Shown: one piece after another, positions 1 through 9,954 of the stretch | Layout of the letters: every line of letters begins with the position of its first letter | Position numbering within the stretch: position 1 is the first letter of the stretch | Assembly: GCF_003573695.1 (NCBI RefSeq) | Contig: NC_039366.1 | Location: 166,360,339-166,424,338 of the forward strand | Length of the DNA stretch: 64,000 nucleotides | Origin: Papaver somniferum | Lineage: Eukaryota; Streptophyta; Magnoliopsida; Ranunculales; Papaveraceae | Direction of reading: 5' to 3' | Notes under the pieces: generated by a model | Databases searched by the model: none | Seen by the model: the letters and a program-made list of their open reading frames with translations, nothing else | Told to the model about the DNA's origin: nothing | Translations under genes and position numbers: made by a program

Positions 1-107
1 ATATGTATATGGTCTTCTAGAACTGGAAGGTACTGATTCAAACTACAAACCTAGATTAACATATAATCTTCAGAAAATTAATCATAGTTATTATTGATCA
101 CGGGTTG

Positions 108-221
108 TGTTGGAATATTACAAGATATGCGAAAGATTTAGTCTGATAGTCTTGTATTCTAGCTTGAAAGTCCTAGTCAAATATCTAGAGTTGTTGCTTA
201 TCTTTAGGTTTACAGAGTTTA
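108..221 (+). repeat. 5' LTR remnant of a coding-free LTR retroelement
   Basis: Begins TGTTGGAATATTACAAG and is repeated almost base for base from 2781. It stops at 221, directly against a primer-binding site. The downstream copy continues about 200 bases further with a TATA-like stretch and a U5-like end, so this upstream copy lacks its 3' part. Orientation is + because the primer-binding site follows on the right. Confidence 0.7.
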
Positions 222-233
222 TGGTATCAGAGC
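222..233 (+). other. Primer-binding site (initiator tRNA-Met type)
   Basis: TGGTATCAGAGC lies immediately after the LTR copy. This is the usual plant Copia/Gypsy primer-binding site, complementary to the 3' end of tRNA-iMet. Confidence 0.75.
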
Positions 234-2767
234 GGGGAGATCCGCTCATATTGCTTCGGCTTCCAAATTTTTTTGTGATTTTTATCAATTTTGTTCGGAT
301 TAGTTTTCATCAAATAACTCCTCCAAACTCGTTGTTTTTATGCCTTTAATTTCCATGGAACACCTTTTACATATATAGGTTTCCTCCATGTCAACAGTAG
401 GCTTATAAACTCATGGAATACCTTTTTTCTTTCAACCTCATCATGTGCAATACCTTCGTATGCTCATTAAAGTGTGTCACTGTTGATAGAAGAGCAAGTG
501 CATGCGTTTTATTCTTTTCTCAAGCCATCTACAGTAAAGCATCGATAGTATTCATGACTTTGCATATAAGATTCGTGGGTTCTATTACTATCTTCATCTA
601 GTTCTTTTGATGTTGTCTTACTGTATGTATGATTTCAAGTCCAAGTCTACATGATGTACACATAATTCTGTAAAGATAAAGCTTTTGAGTCTTTGCCGTA
701 CACATAGAAGTAGCTTCTTGGTTCATCTTTGCCGAGAAGATTTCCATATTTTCAAGTCAATCCCGAAAATATCTCCATTTTTCGGATTTTTTTTTGCCAA
801 AGTCTGGTAATCGATTTAATAGAAAATATTTTCCATATTTTCAATTCATATCCTAAATAAATATTAATCATCATTTCTTTCCGAAAATTTTCGGATTTAG
901 AATTTATTTAATTATGAGAATATATTCTCTCCTTTCATAGCATGAAAGTCGCCATCAGTTGGGATCTATTAGCCATTTCAATGGTTATAGATAAAGCAGT
1001 CTTTATCTAACTCATTAAGGCGTATCATTCTTCGGGTATTACAGCTAATGTCTCAGGTTAGATAAAACCTTGAGTACGCCTCTCTTCACATCATCATTTT
1101 TTTTTTATGGTTTTGGGTTTTCATATATTCGTACCTTATTAAGTTTTTTACTTTTTACAAGGTATTGAGATCTCATTTGCATAATTGCATCACACAACTA
1201 TCTCAACTATTGTCCTTAACAAGGTTAATCCTTTTATGATTCTTCATCGATTTGATGCAGACATATCCCTTATCATATATATTTTGCTTGTAGCGAATTC
1301 TCTTGTCAATTTTTTTTATGTAGCAAAGATGTTGCATCATTACTCACTATTCATCAAAGACCCGTTTCTCCGTCGACAGTTATGGACAATTATTATCTTC
1401 TAGCTGTTTCACATAAGAAAGCAATATTTTTGTTTCCTTTTTTTTACTTGCCATTGGTCACGGCAAGATCCACGAAAAATCTGCATATTCCGTTCTTGGA
1501 TTCATATCCTCATGAGATGAGTAATCCTCATTAATTATCCCATATGTTGTAGTCCTCGTCATTTCAGTCGATCAAATATTCAACATCTCTGGAAGTATGT
1601 CTCACTTTCAATCGTTTCGGTGAAGTATTTTTTGATATGATTTTCTTTCCTCAAAATATCTCTAGAAACAATGGTGGAATACTTCTTAGTCCAACCAATA
1701 TTCTCATATCTTCTTTGGTTGTGTGTTGTTAGTAGTCTTGTTGATAAATCCACCGCAAGATCTATCATAGCATGAAACTCACCAATGGTCATTGCAGAGA
1801 ATTATTTGCGAGTTAAAGCACTTAGCTTTAAAGGCGTATTTTCTGCCAAAATCATCCTGATCAAGGTGTTCTGTTCTTATACTATTTTTCAAGCGTAATA
1901 AGAACTATTTTTTCTCGACCTTGATTTGAAATCCATCTAATACTATTGGAATGAGTACAATAGAATCAACTTTATTATCATCCGCGCACTGCCTTGTTTT
2001 GGTGCTTTTATTTTTCACATCGATTATTATCTACTGATGATCGATATTTGGAAAGGATTTTATATCATTCCATTCTCCAAATATAATTTGGACGTTCAGA
2101 TCTTCCATTCCAAGGAGTATCAAAATCTGGGTTTACCCATTCAAAATAATTTTACCATTGTCTTTACGTTGTTAAGCATCTTTATCAATTTTTATGAAAG
2201 ATGCTTCTGCACAGGTCTTTCTGTTCTCAAACAATAACAGTGAAGAAGTGTGTAATATTCCATGGATGATCAAATATCTCCATGAGCTTGCCTCTCCAAT
2301 CATGTCTTGTTAATCGGTTAAACAAGTTTGACTTGAGATTTCTCCATTTCCAGGGGGCAATCAATCTTCCTCACAAACCTTGGTGCAAACCTATTATTCA
2401 TCAATACTCACTACATGAGTTGTCAAACAGATTTGGTTTGATCTGTTATTTCTTTTCATCAAACTCATTTTTTTTTAGTTTTACATCTCATCATCATTGA
2501 TGTTTTATAATTTTGATAGTTATCTCACAGTTAACCCGAAAATGTTTCCAGTTTCTATTGTATACTGCCATTTCTACTGCAAAAGAATGTAAAAAAAAAA
2601 GTGCATTATTGGTGTTTCTTTTACTTGCTTATGAAAATTAGCCATCAATTGAAGAATGGTGGCCTTTGATCGAAGATCAAAATGCAGCAGTGATAATCAG
2701 AGTTGAAGTTACAATGTTTAGCTGTGAGTCGAGATATTTTTCAAGTTGTACACTCCGTGTCCAACTT
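234..2767 (+). mobile_element. Internal region of the LTR element, no coding capacity seen
   Basis: About 2.5 kb between a primer-binding site and a polypurine tract. No gag, protease, integrase, reverse transcriptase or RNase H motif was found in any frame; the open frames are all short and AT/T-rich. It is best read as the body of a non-autonomous or badly decayed Copia-like element. No other gene was recognised in it. Confidence 0.5.
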
Positions 2768-3080
2768 GAGAGGGGGGGGGATATTACAAGATATGCGAAA
2801 GATTTAGTCTTGTATTCTAGCTTGAAAGTCCTAGTCAAATATCTAGAGTTGTTGCATATCTTTAGGTTTACAGAGTTTACTGTCTATCCATCTTCCTATA
2901 TAAATAGGAACCATTGTAAGGGTAAAATCTATGCCAGAATGATCAATCTCTGGAGATCAATAATGTTATTCACCCTCCGGGGTTTTCTCAGTGGACGTAG
3001 GCGTTAGAGCCGAACCACTTTAATTCTGCTGTCTTCTTTATCTTATGTTTGATACATTTTGTCTAATTGATGATCCGTCT
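2768..3080 (+). repeat. Polypurine tract and 3' LTR of the coding-free element
   Basis: A G-rich tract at 2768-2780 precedes a second copy of the 108-221 repeat, which starts near 2781 and lacks the first bases TGTTGGA. The copy continues with TATATAAATAGG near 2898 and a typical Copia U5 end (GTGGACGTAGG, then GCCGAACCACTT, 2991-3020). The right boundary is not sharp and is given only approximately. Confidence 0.6.
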
Positions 3081-4053
3081 TGATGATACCTATAATTTAT
3101 TAGGTTGATTGATTAATCTTGAAAATGAAAATCAAACCCCGTATTGCATATCATAAGCAAGAACGTAGGTAAAGGATCAACATGCTTAAGCTTTCCACTA
3201 CACGAATGAAGTGATGAAAGCAAAAGAAGGGATTTTAATTTTTATTTTGACCAAGTATTCGGTGAATTAACAGGGTTAACTCTCAGTTAGATGACATCGC
3301 ATCTCATTGAATCCTGCGGCTATACATCTGCTAGTTCAACAAATGCTCTCACTGCGAGAGCAAAATCTTTTCCTGAAAAGAAACTCCTATTCCAAGGAAA
3401 CTCGTACTCCTGAAACCCTCTCCAAGAAAGGAAACTCCTCCTACAAGAAAGGAAACTGATACTCTCAGTGATCCAATTTGAGTAAAAACTTCAACAGAAA
3501 ACGGAGAAAACCGAAGACTAACAGCAGCAAGTGATCGAAAACCCTAACGCCATGAGTTCTTCTCAGGTAATTAATTTGGTTTTTTAGTGCATTAGTAGTA
3601 GAAATCGTAGTTCACCGAGTAAATTTTGTAGGTTTTTGTATCTGTTTGCTTTCTTTAGAAGCTTGTCCAAATGAAATTGTAATATAAGAGTCTGATACGT
3701 TTGTCATCCGTTCTTTTAGGTAGATGTAGTATCTTGATTAAATGAAATTGTTGTCTAAGATTCCGATATAATTGATAAAGAGAATATCGGTTTTTTAAAT
3801 CGGTGCAAGCAATTTTATGTTTTAAAACTTAAGAGAATCAGAGAGCCATACATGTTGTCTAAGAGGGATTTTGTAATTCTACTGCTGAATTAATCCATCA
3901 GATTCGTGAATTTAATTTTGATGTTGAGTTTGAATACTTTGCCCACATTTATCTCTGTATGTTATATTTAGGGCACGAGTTCTTATTCTGTTTGTGACTA
4001 TAGTTATTGTTTTGTCCTATGCTGACTGATTTCTTTATTAAAATTGGGTGCAG
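3081..4053 (+). other. 5' flank, possible first exon and intron of the CW gene
   Basis: A short exon-like stretch opens at ATG 3552 (MSSSQ) and meets a good donor (CAG/gtaatt) at 3567. A pyrimidine-rich stretch ending in gtgcag at 4053 is a convincing acceptor. Joining these two directly gives the wrong frame for the downstream CW domain and a stop after about 20 codons, so the real start remains open. The 5' leader around 3378-3450 carries several AAGGAAACTC-like short repeats. Confidence 0.4.
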
Positions 4054-5014
4054 AGCAATCGAAAGAATATTCCTGATTTTAAATATTCCTGCAACAGACG
4101 GTTTGTCAAATGATGAAGTTGAAGTAGTACAACCTGTGGTAGAGTCTACTGTTAATGAGAATTTGGTTGAGATTCCTGTGTCGGGTACTGAGGAGGTGCA
4201 GCCTTTGGTAGGGGAGCCTCTTGTAGAGGAGGAGCCTGTATTGGATCCCATAGGTGTTCAATGTGACACATGTAACAAATGGAGACTAGTGGACCCCAGG
4301 AGGACAGATGATTTATCTGCTGAGCAATGGTATTGTGTGTCTTCTCCGTACAATGGGAGCTGTTATGATGTGGAGGCAGATCCTATTGTTTTTGGTTTGA
4401 TGTGGAGGGAAACAACATCCACGGTTCCCTCTTCCTCTATTGTTTCTTCGGCCTCTGCACTTCTTCCTAAGAGTAAAAAGTTATGCACATCATCTTCACT
4501 TCCCAAGTCGAGTTCTACTCATCCTAAGACGAAGAAGTTATCATCTGCAAATAAGTCGGTTGCTTCAAGTTCTACTCTTCCTGTTCCGAGGAAACCTGCA
4601 GCCACTCCTTCAAATTTAGTAAGGACATCTGGATATGTCCGAGGTGGAAGACAGCCACCAAAACAACCAAATCTTACCAATCAACAAGAAACTCGTACAA
4701 GTGCATCATCATCTAGAAATAGGTCAGTCGCTTCAAATACTGCTGTTCCTGTTTCGAGTAAACCTGCACATACTCCTTCAAATTTTTCTAGTGCATCTGG
4801 ATGTGTGCGAGGTGAAAGACAGCCATCCAAACAACCAGACCTTACTAGTCGACAAGCAGCTGTGAAAGCAAAGGAGTCCTTATTACTTAAAGTTGATTTG
4901 GCTGAGAAGAATGTTGTCGAAAGCTTCAATGCGGCGAAAAAGAAGTTTGAAGAGAGCTTGGAAGAAGCAAAATCGGGATTCTCGGCAATACGAAATTCAA
5001 TCATTAGGTCATGA
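4054..5014 (+). CDS. CW-type zinc-finger protein, main exon
   Basis: The open frame runs to TGA at 5012-5014 and encodes about 320 residues. Near 4254-4375 it has a CW domain: QCDTCNKWRLVDP, then QWYC and GSCYDVEAD, with the paired tryptophans and four zinc-binding cysteines of the family. CW domains read the methylation state of histone H3 lysine 4, so a nuclear chromatin role is likely but inferred. The rest is low complexity, rich in Ser, Thr, Pro and Lys, with an internal repeat (two copies of a segment containing SGYVRGGRQPPKQP or SGCVRGERQPSKQP). The C-terminus is Lys/Glu-rich and probably helical. The frame is open back to 4007, but that part reads through an intron-like pyrimidine tract. 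The 5' exon structure is unresolved, so a pseudogene cannot be excluded. Confidence 0.6.
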
Positions 5015-5029
5015 GAAGTTTCGATGAGG

Positions 5030-5640
5030 TAATATTCCCAATGAGTTTCTTAGCTTATTCTTTTTGACCATGCGGATTACATTAGATTATTATGCTCTAA
5101 ACAGTTGTCTTTTCCTATATTATTTTATGATGATAAGTAGCACGTTTAACCAGTGAATATCGACTAGGCCAATGTCAAATTTGCATTTCACATTTTCTAG
5201 TCCATTCCACGTAACCACTCAAAACTCAAAATCTTTCAATCATGTCCCAGTTCTTGTGAAGTACTAATTTTGTTCCCGAGTGTTGGCTGTAATTGTTTTT
5301 GGTTGCTGCATTATTTATGTTGCCATGATATTTTCATTTTTATTTTATTGCTGATTAAAGACAGATATTTGGTCTGTAATGACTAACACCTGTATTAAAT
5401 TTGGTGCAGAAAATTCTGTTCCCCGCAGAGCAGCACAAAGGAGACTGGGAAGTGCATTTAGATCTGCTTTTAGATGCCTGCTTTTTTGAGGTTTTGCAAG
5501 TCGTCTTGGCCTACACAGAAACCTTTGCTACTATTTCATTGACTGTTAAGATCACTGATTCTATTTTGTGGGAGTTGAGCATTACTGTGGGTGACATTTG
5601 GTACCTGCTAATTAGACAAATTTAAATACATAGAGCATCA
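5030..5640 (+). other. Probable spliced 3' UTR of the CW gene
   Basis: A donor (GATGAG/gtaata) lies 15 bases after the stop codon, and an acceptor (tttggtgcag) ends at 5409. The following exon-like stretch has no recognised protein. This looks like an intron in the 3' untranslated region; the 3' end of the transcript was not located. Confidence 0.35.
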
Positions 5641-5948
5641 TTTGCCATGCATGTGAATTTTTTTTTTTTTTGAATCATGGTTGGTGCATAGCGTAACACT
5701 TTTTGATGGAATCTGCTCAATCTTTTTATTTTGTTTAAGATCTGGATGATATTATCCCAAGTTTTTGTAAGTCCACGTTTTAGCCAATATAGACAAGTTT
5801 TGAGACCATTTCTTTTGAGTTGTGTATTCTATTGAGTTGTGTATTCTTTCTGGCTGTATGCAGATGATGTTTAGTATCTAAATACATAGAACATTTTTTG
5901 CCTTGCATGCCAACACTGTTACTGCTTAATACACTTTTTTTCATCCAC

Positions 5949-6746
5949 TTAAAGCCCCGTTTTGGGATTGATTTTTTCAACCAAAAGCACTTTGTAACAA
6001 ACTTGTAACAAACTTTTACCAAAAATTGTGTTTGATAAATTTTTTTCAAAGTGCTTTTGGAGAGAAGCACTTCCATTTTAGGCCTGCTTTTAAAAGCTAC
6101 TCAGCACTAGCTTTTAAAAGCTGGAAAAGCAGAAGTTGTGGATCCACATAATTCGGTTTAATTGATTCTCTATTTTAACCTTGTTAATTTATTATAAAGA
6201 CAAATTTTACCCTCAAATATTGTACATTTAATATTATATTTCTAACTTTAATTTTATTTCTCTATTTTTTGTATTTTTTATTCAAATAAATACAATAAAT
6301 AAAATGAATAAATAAAAAGAATACAATAATAATTAAAATAAAAATAATATTTTTTTTAATAAATATTAAAATAATAATATTTTCTAAGCAAACCATAATT
6401 TAATTTTTTTTATTAAATAATAAAAAAATAAAAAAGATAATAAAATAAATATTACTTATATTTTATAAAATATATTAAAATTAGAAATATAATTTATTGT
6501 TATAAAATTGTATTTTAAACTAATTTTTGAAATATGTCTATTTTCGTCATTAACTACATCACCAACACTTTTAAATACCAGTTTACCAAACAGAATTTAC
6601 AGTTTGTTAATTGCACAGTGCTTTTTAAATTATAGTTTACCAAACGTCATGCCGATTTATTTCCACAGCACAACACAACAACGCACGGCACAACACAACA
6701 GAAAAGCGCTTTTCTAAAATCCGCAGCAATACCAAACTAGCCTTAA
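5949..6746. mobile_element. MITE-like non-autonomous DNA transposon
   Basis: Imperfect terminal inverted repeats of about 20 bases (TTAAAGCCCCGTTTTGGGATTG against CAATACCAAACTAGCCTTAA) bound an AT-rich, non-coding 0.8 kb stretch. Just inside the left end, CCAAAAGCACTTTG (5981-5994) has a perfect reverse complement at 6047-6060. AGCTTTTAAAAGCT palindromes lie at 6085-6122. The fold-back structure and the hAT-like terminal motif suggest a hAT-related MITE. I found no convincing 8-bp target duplication. Confidence 0.6.
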
Positions 6747-7389
6747 GTATGTCTGCACGGAGTTTACACTGTTTTTCATCCACTGAAGGATGTGTGCACG
6801 GATTTATCTTGATAAAGTGTTTGTCATGTAGAAATGTTTGAAAGTGGAACTCCTGACTGGTAATTAGATCTTGAATTGAGCTGTTATGTAATTAGATGAT
6901 TGGTGAGTAAATTTCAACAAAATTTAAGGGCTTTGTACCAGTATTTTTGATTTCTCAGATGGGATGCGAAGACAATGAGGCAGCAACTGAATCCCTTTTA
7001 ATCAGTTTTCTGAATTATGTTAGACCAGTCTTTGGATAAACCCAACTGAGATTTTTTGATATTCTCCATTTGGTTACGTGGATAAGAGAAGGACACATCT
7101 CTCTGCCACATTAGCCTGCCACGTCAGACCAGCTGTCAAAGGCGATGGCGATGTAGCGCTGAGAATGCACTCAATTCAACAATTAACACACAAAAGTATG
7201 GTGTTCAATATAAACTCTTTTCAATCAGTTCAGATGTTTGTTCGACAACCAGAAATCAGTACAATTGATGTACCATACAAACAACAAACTATGGATCAAG
7301 TTTATCTCAATCACCAAAAGAAAGAAATTGCTCATGTAAATCTGAAATAAGAACCAGAAGGGAAATTCAAGACTGGTTATAAAATCAAA
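6747..7389. other. Intergenic, nothing recognised
   Basis: The 90-codon open frame at 7078-7350 has no family resemblance that I can see and no splice or promoter context. I treat it as chance. Confidence 0.4.
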
Positions 7390-8218
7390 GTATACAAAAT
7401 ACCCTCTATACAAATGTACACAGCAAGTCGATCCGCAGAGAAGTTCACTTCTTTACTGGCATGCCTTGGATTGAGAGTAACAAACTTATTACTCCTTGTC
7501 AACTATACGGTGAAGCACCAAGGAATTTATGGTTCACTATAAAACTATGTGTAACAACCGACTTTTGAGTCAAACTGTAAAACTACTTTAAACTTCTGGT
7601 TTTAAATTGCCCATTCCAAGCATCTGATGATTGCTAAAAACTCAGCAATATAATCTGAAGCGATGCCAATTCCACCAGATTATGTGATGCCTCTTGTTTG
7701 CCTCTGAACCCATAGCCAGCCAACTCAGGACACCACCACACAACAAAAAAGAAGGAAATCCTCCTCAGCCTTCAGGTAGAAGAAAATTTCTAAAATCCTT
7801 GAAGCTCTAACTCTATGACAAGATATGTTAAAGAAACTTAGAATCATAAACTGAGTTCCATCTTTCACCTTCGAGTCTAAATCAACAATCACAAGTTAGC
7901 TGAAGTACTCTTTTCTTAAATTTCTCTACATTATTAGGACCATATCCTTATAATTGAACCCTATGTCTCAACAACCACAGCTCAACCATAGCACAAAAAG
8001 CAGCAACTAACCAAATTTCTACTGTACTCTTAGGATATGGCATTCCAAGCACATTAGAGAATAATGAAGGATTGATAAAAGAAAAATACCTCCAAGCCAG
8101 CTCCAAATAATTTGATTGAAGTTACAATTCCACAGTATCTTGATCCTGACCACAAATATAGCATCTATAAACCGTTTTAACCCCTTTTTTCTTTAGGATC
8201 CCATCATTCGCACACCAT
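7390..8218 (-). pseudogene. LINE ORF2 C-terminal fossil (zinc-binding zf-RVT and RNase H regions)
   Basis: Translating the minus strand with stops ignored gives, from 8200 down, a CYICGQDQDTVE zinc-finger-like segment, then a KSTVEIWLVAAFCAMVELW segment. Both are characteristic of the region after the reverse transcriptase in plant L1-type LINEs. Further down (7690-7600) comes GIGIASDYIAEFLAIIRC, the acidic core of the plant LINE RNase H, and near 7470-7400 SKEVNFSADRLA, its C-terminal motif. The frame is interrupted by several stops and shifts. No reverse transcriptase or poly(A) tail is left. Confidence 0.6.
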
Positions 8219-8223
8219 TTCTT

Positions 8224-8372
8224 ACAACAACAACAACCAAGCCTTTAAGTCCCAAACAAGTTGGGGAAGGCTAGAAATGAAACCTATTGAGAATGGTTGT
8301 TTTTTGACCAATGGTCTATCGTTGGCTCGCCACACCTATCACGACCCTCCTCTTTATCCTGGCCCGGGACAC
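8224..8372 (-). mobile_element. 3' end of an RTE-type non-LTR element
   Basis: The stretch starts with an (ACA)n run and continues AAGCCTTTAAGTCCCAAACA and AGTTGGGGAAGGCTAG. On the minus strand this is the well-known 3' end of plant RTE retrotransposons with a TTG-repeat tail. GACCAATGGTCTATCGTTGG, CTCGCCACACC and GGCCCGGGA further right also fit RTE 3' UTRs. No coding part is left. Confidence 0.55.
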
Positions 8373-8584
8373 CATTTGTTACAATCTTCCAGAAATTGCT
8401 AAAAAGTGAAGGTGAAGATAATTGTTCCAGATCTTCTTATAAGAATTCAACTCGGAAAACTTGCATCTTATTTTCTCTACAGTGGAAGTAACTTGCTCCA
8501 TTGTATGGATACAAGTTAATCCTCTTGCAAAGAAATTCATTATTAGAAGCAGAGCAGAAACCATGGTTTCAAAACTAAGTCCAA

Positions 8585-8700
8585 CTAAGCTCTTTCCCGT
8601 GGATGTAGGTCTCAATGGACGAACCACGTTATATGCTTGTGTTCATCTTTACTTCATGTTCTTTATATCTTGCTTATCTTCGAATCTTGAATGTTAATAG
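8585..8700 (+). repeat. Copia LTR 3' end (U5) fragment
   Basis: CCCGTGGATGTAGGTCTCAA, followed by GGACGAACCACGTTA and a T/C-rich run, matches the U5 end of plant Copia LTRs and resembles 2991-3060 of this window. No partner LTR or primer site adjoins it, so it is a solo or truncated LTR. Confidence 0.5.
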
Positions 8701-8779
8701 TTTTATAATAGTTAGATCTACTAAGGTGTAGTCATCTGAAAAGATGCAACTACATCCAAGATAACTATGTGATTGATCA

Positions 8780-9170
8780 AATATCAAATCAGATACATAG
8801 GTTCAATCAGTTCTACCAATCACTGGGATCAGTTATACCTTAATATGGAAATACTTGTGATCAGTCACACAAGTTACTAGGACCGGTTACATCAGTTACC
8901 AGGATCGTTTCCAAATTCCCATGGTATTGCTTGTGATCGGTCACACCAGTTACCAGGACCGGTTACCAATTACAAGGATCGATTACACAACACTCTGTGA
9001 TCGGTCACACCAATTACAAATATCGATCATACCATCTCATGGTGATTACTTAAGATCGGTTACACCAATTAAGAAAGACCAGTCATACCAAATCATAATT
9101 CAGGCACTGTGATTAGTTATACCAAGACACATAACATAGTTACAATCGGTTCTATCATCTCATACATATT
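8780..9170. repeat. Degenerate tandem repeat with GTGATCGGTCACACC-type units
   Basis: Variants of GTGATCGGTCACACCAGTTA and CCAGGACCGGTTAC recur roughly every 25-75 bases, for example at 8851, 8881, 8934, 8959, 8998, 9053 and 9080. Each core has GTGA/TCAC ends forming a small inverted repeat. The units are too diverged for a simple satellite, and no coding frame follows the periodicity. Confidence 0.55.
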
Positions 9171-9954
9171 GGTCATCCAAATATTTGCAATGAATAGCTG
9201 AAGCAAGGTAACATGCTGGACAACATAGAATCACAGGTATATAAATGTTGAACGCCAGTAAGGATGGGGTTTAAGCAACACAGACATGTAAAAACAACAA
9301 ATTTGTTCTTATACTTCTTTTCAATTGTTCTTACACTTGTTTTCAATATGGTTAGTGGGCCATGTTCAATCTGGAAATACTGCTCTCCAGAAAGCAAAGA
9401 AGCTTCAAAGAAATTCTTGAAAATGGATGTTTAATCATGGTTATCATAATTGTGGCTGTGATCAAGCCATGGAACGCCAAAAAGGGTGCTTAGATTATAT
9501 TCTTATCTCATAGGTGTGTAAAAAGATGTTATAGAGCACATTCCAGGTTTATATAGTGATTTCTTCATATTTTTCCCCATGCTCAGTTGTGTTTCTTAAC
9601 ACTGACACTGACACAGAAAACAAATACGATAACAATTCTTTCACTCTTATGATTGTAAATTTGTAAGACATTTATCTTTACTTTGCTTCTTCTACGTCGG
9701 CACGCATGTTGCATTGACAGCAACAAACGCTCTGTTGAGCAAATTCAGAAGTAAGAAAAGTTAAGGCTTATATAAAACGTAAGAAGATAGAATTTAGAGG
9801 TAACAGAATTTAAGGCTTCTGCAAGATGCAGAACTGAACAATTGTGTGTAAACTAAAAAACTGAAAACTCCAAAAAAGAAAAAAAAAACTAGGAGAAGCT
9901 AGAAAAGTTGCTATCTATATAAGGAGTATTATCAGAAACAGCCTAACATAAGTT
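9171..9954. other. 3' flank of the downstream GH3 copy, nothing else recognised
   Basis: No open frame with family resemblance. The GH3 3' UTR must lie in the right-hand part. No transposon boundary was identified. Confidence 0.4.

Noticed and set aside
5932..6786. TTTTTCATCCACT on both sides of the MITE as a target duplication
   Set aside because: The right copy is about 30 bases away from the inverted repeat end, so it cannot be a simple target-site duplication; probably a chance or older repeat.
7078..7350. 90-codon + strand frame
   Set aside because: No motif, no splice context, and composition like its surroundings.
8780..9170. CRISPR-like array
   Set aside because: Eukaryotic context, diverged units and irregular spacing.
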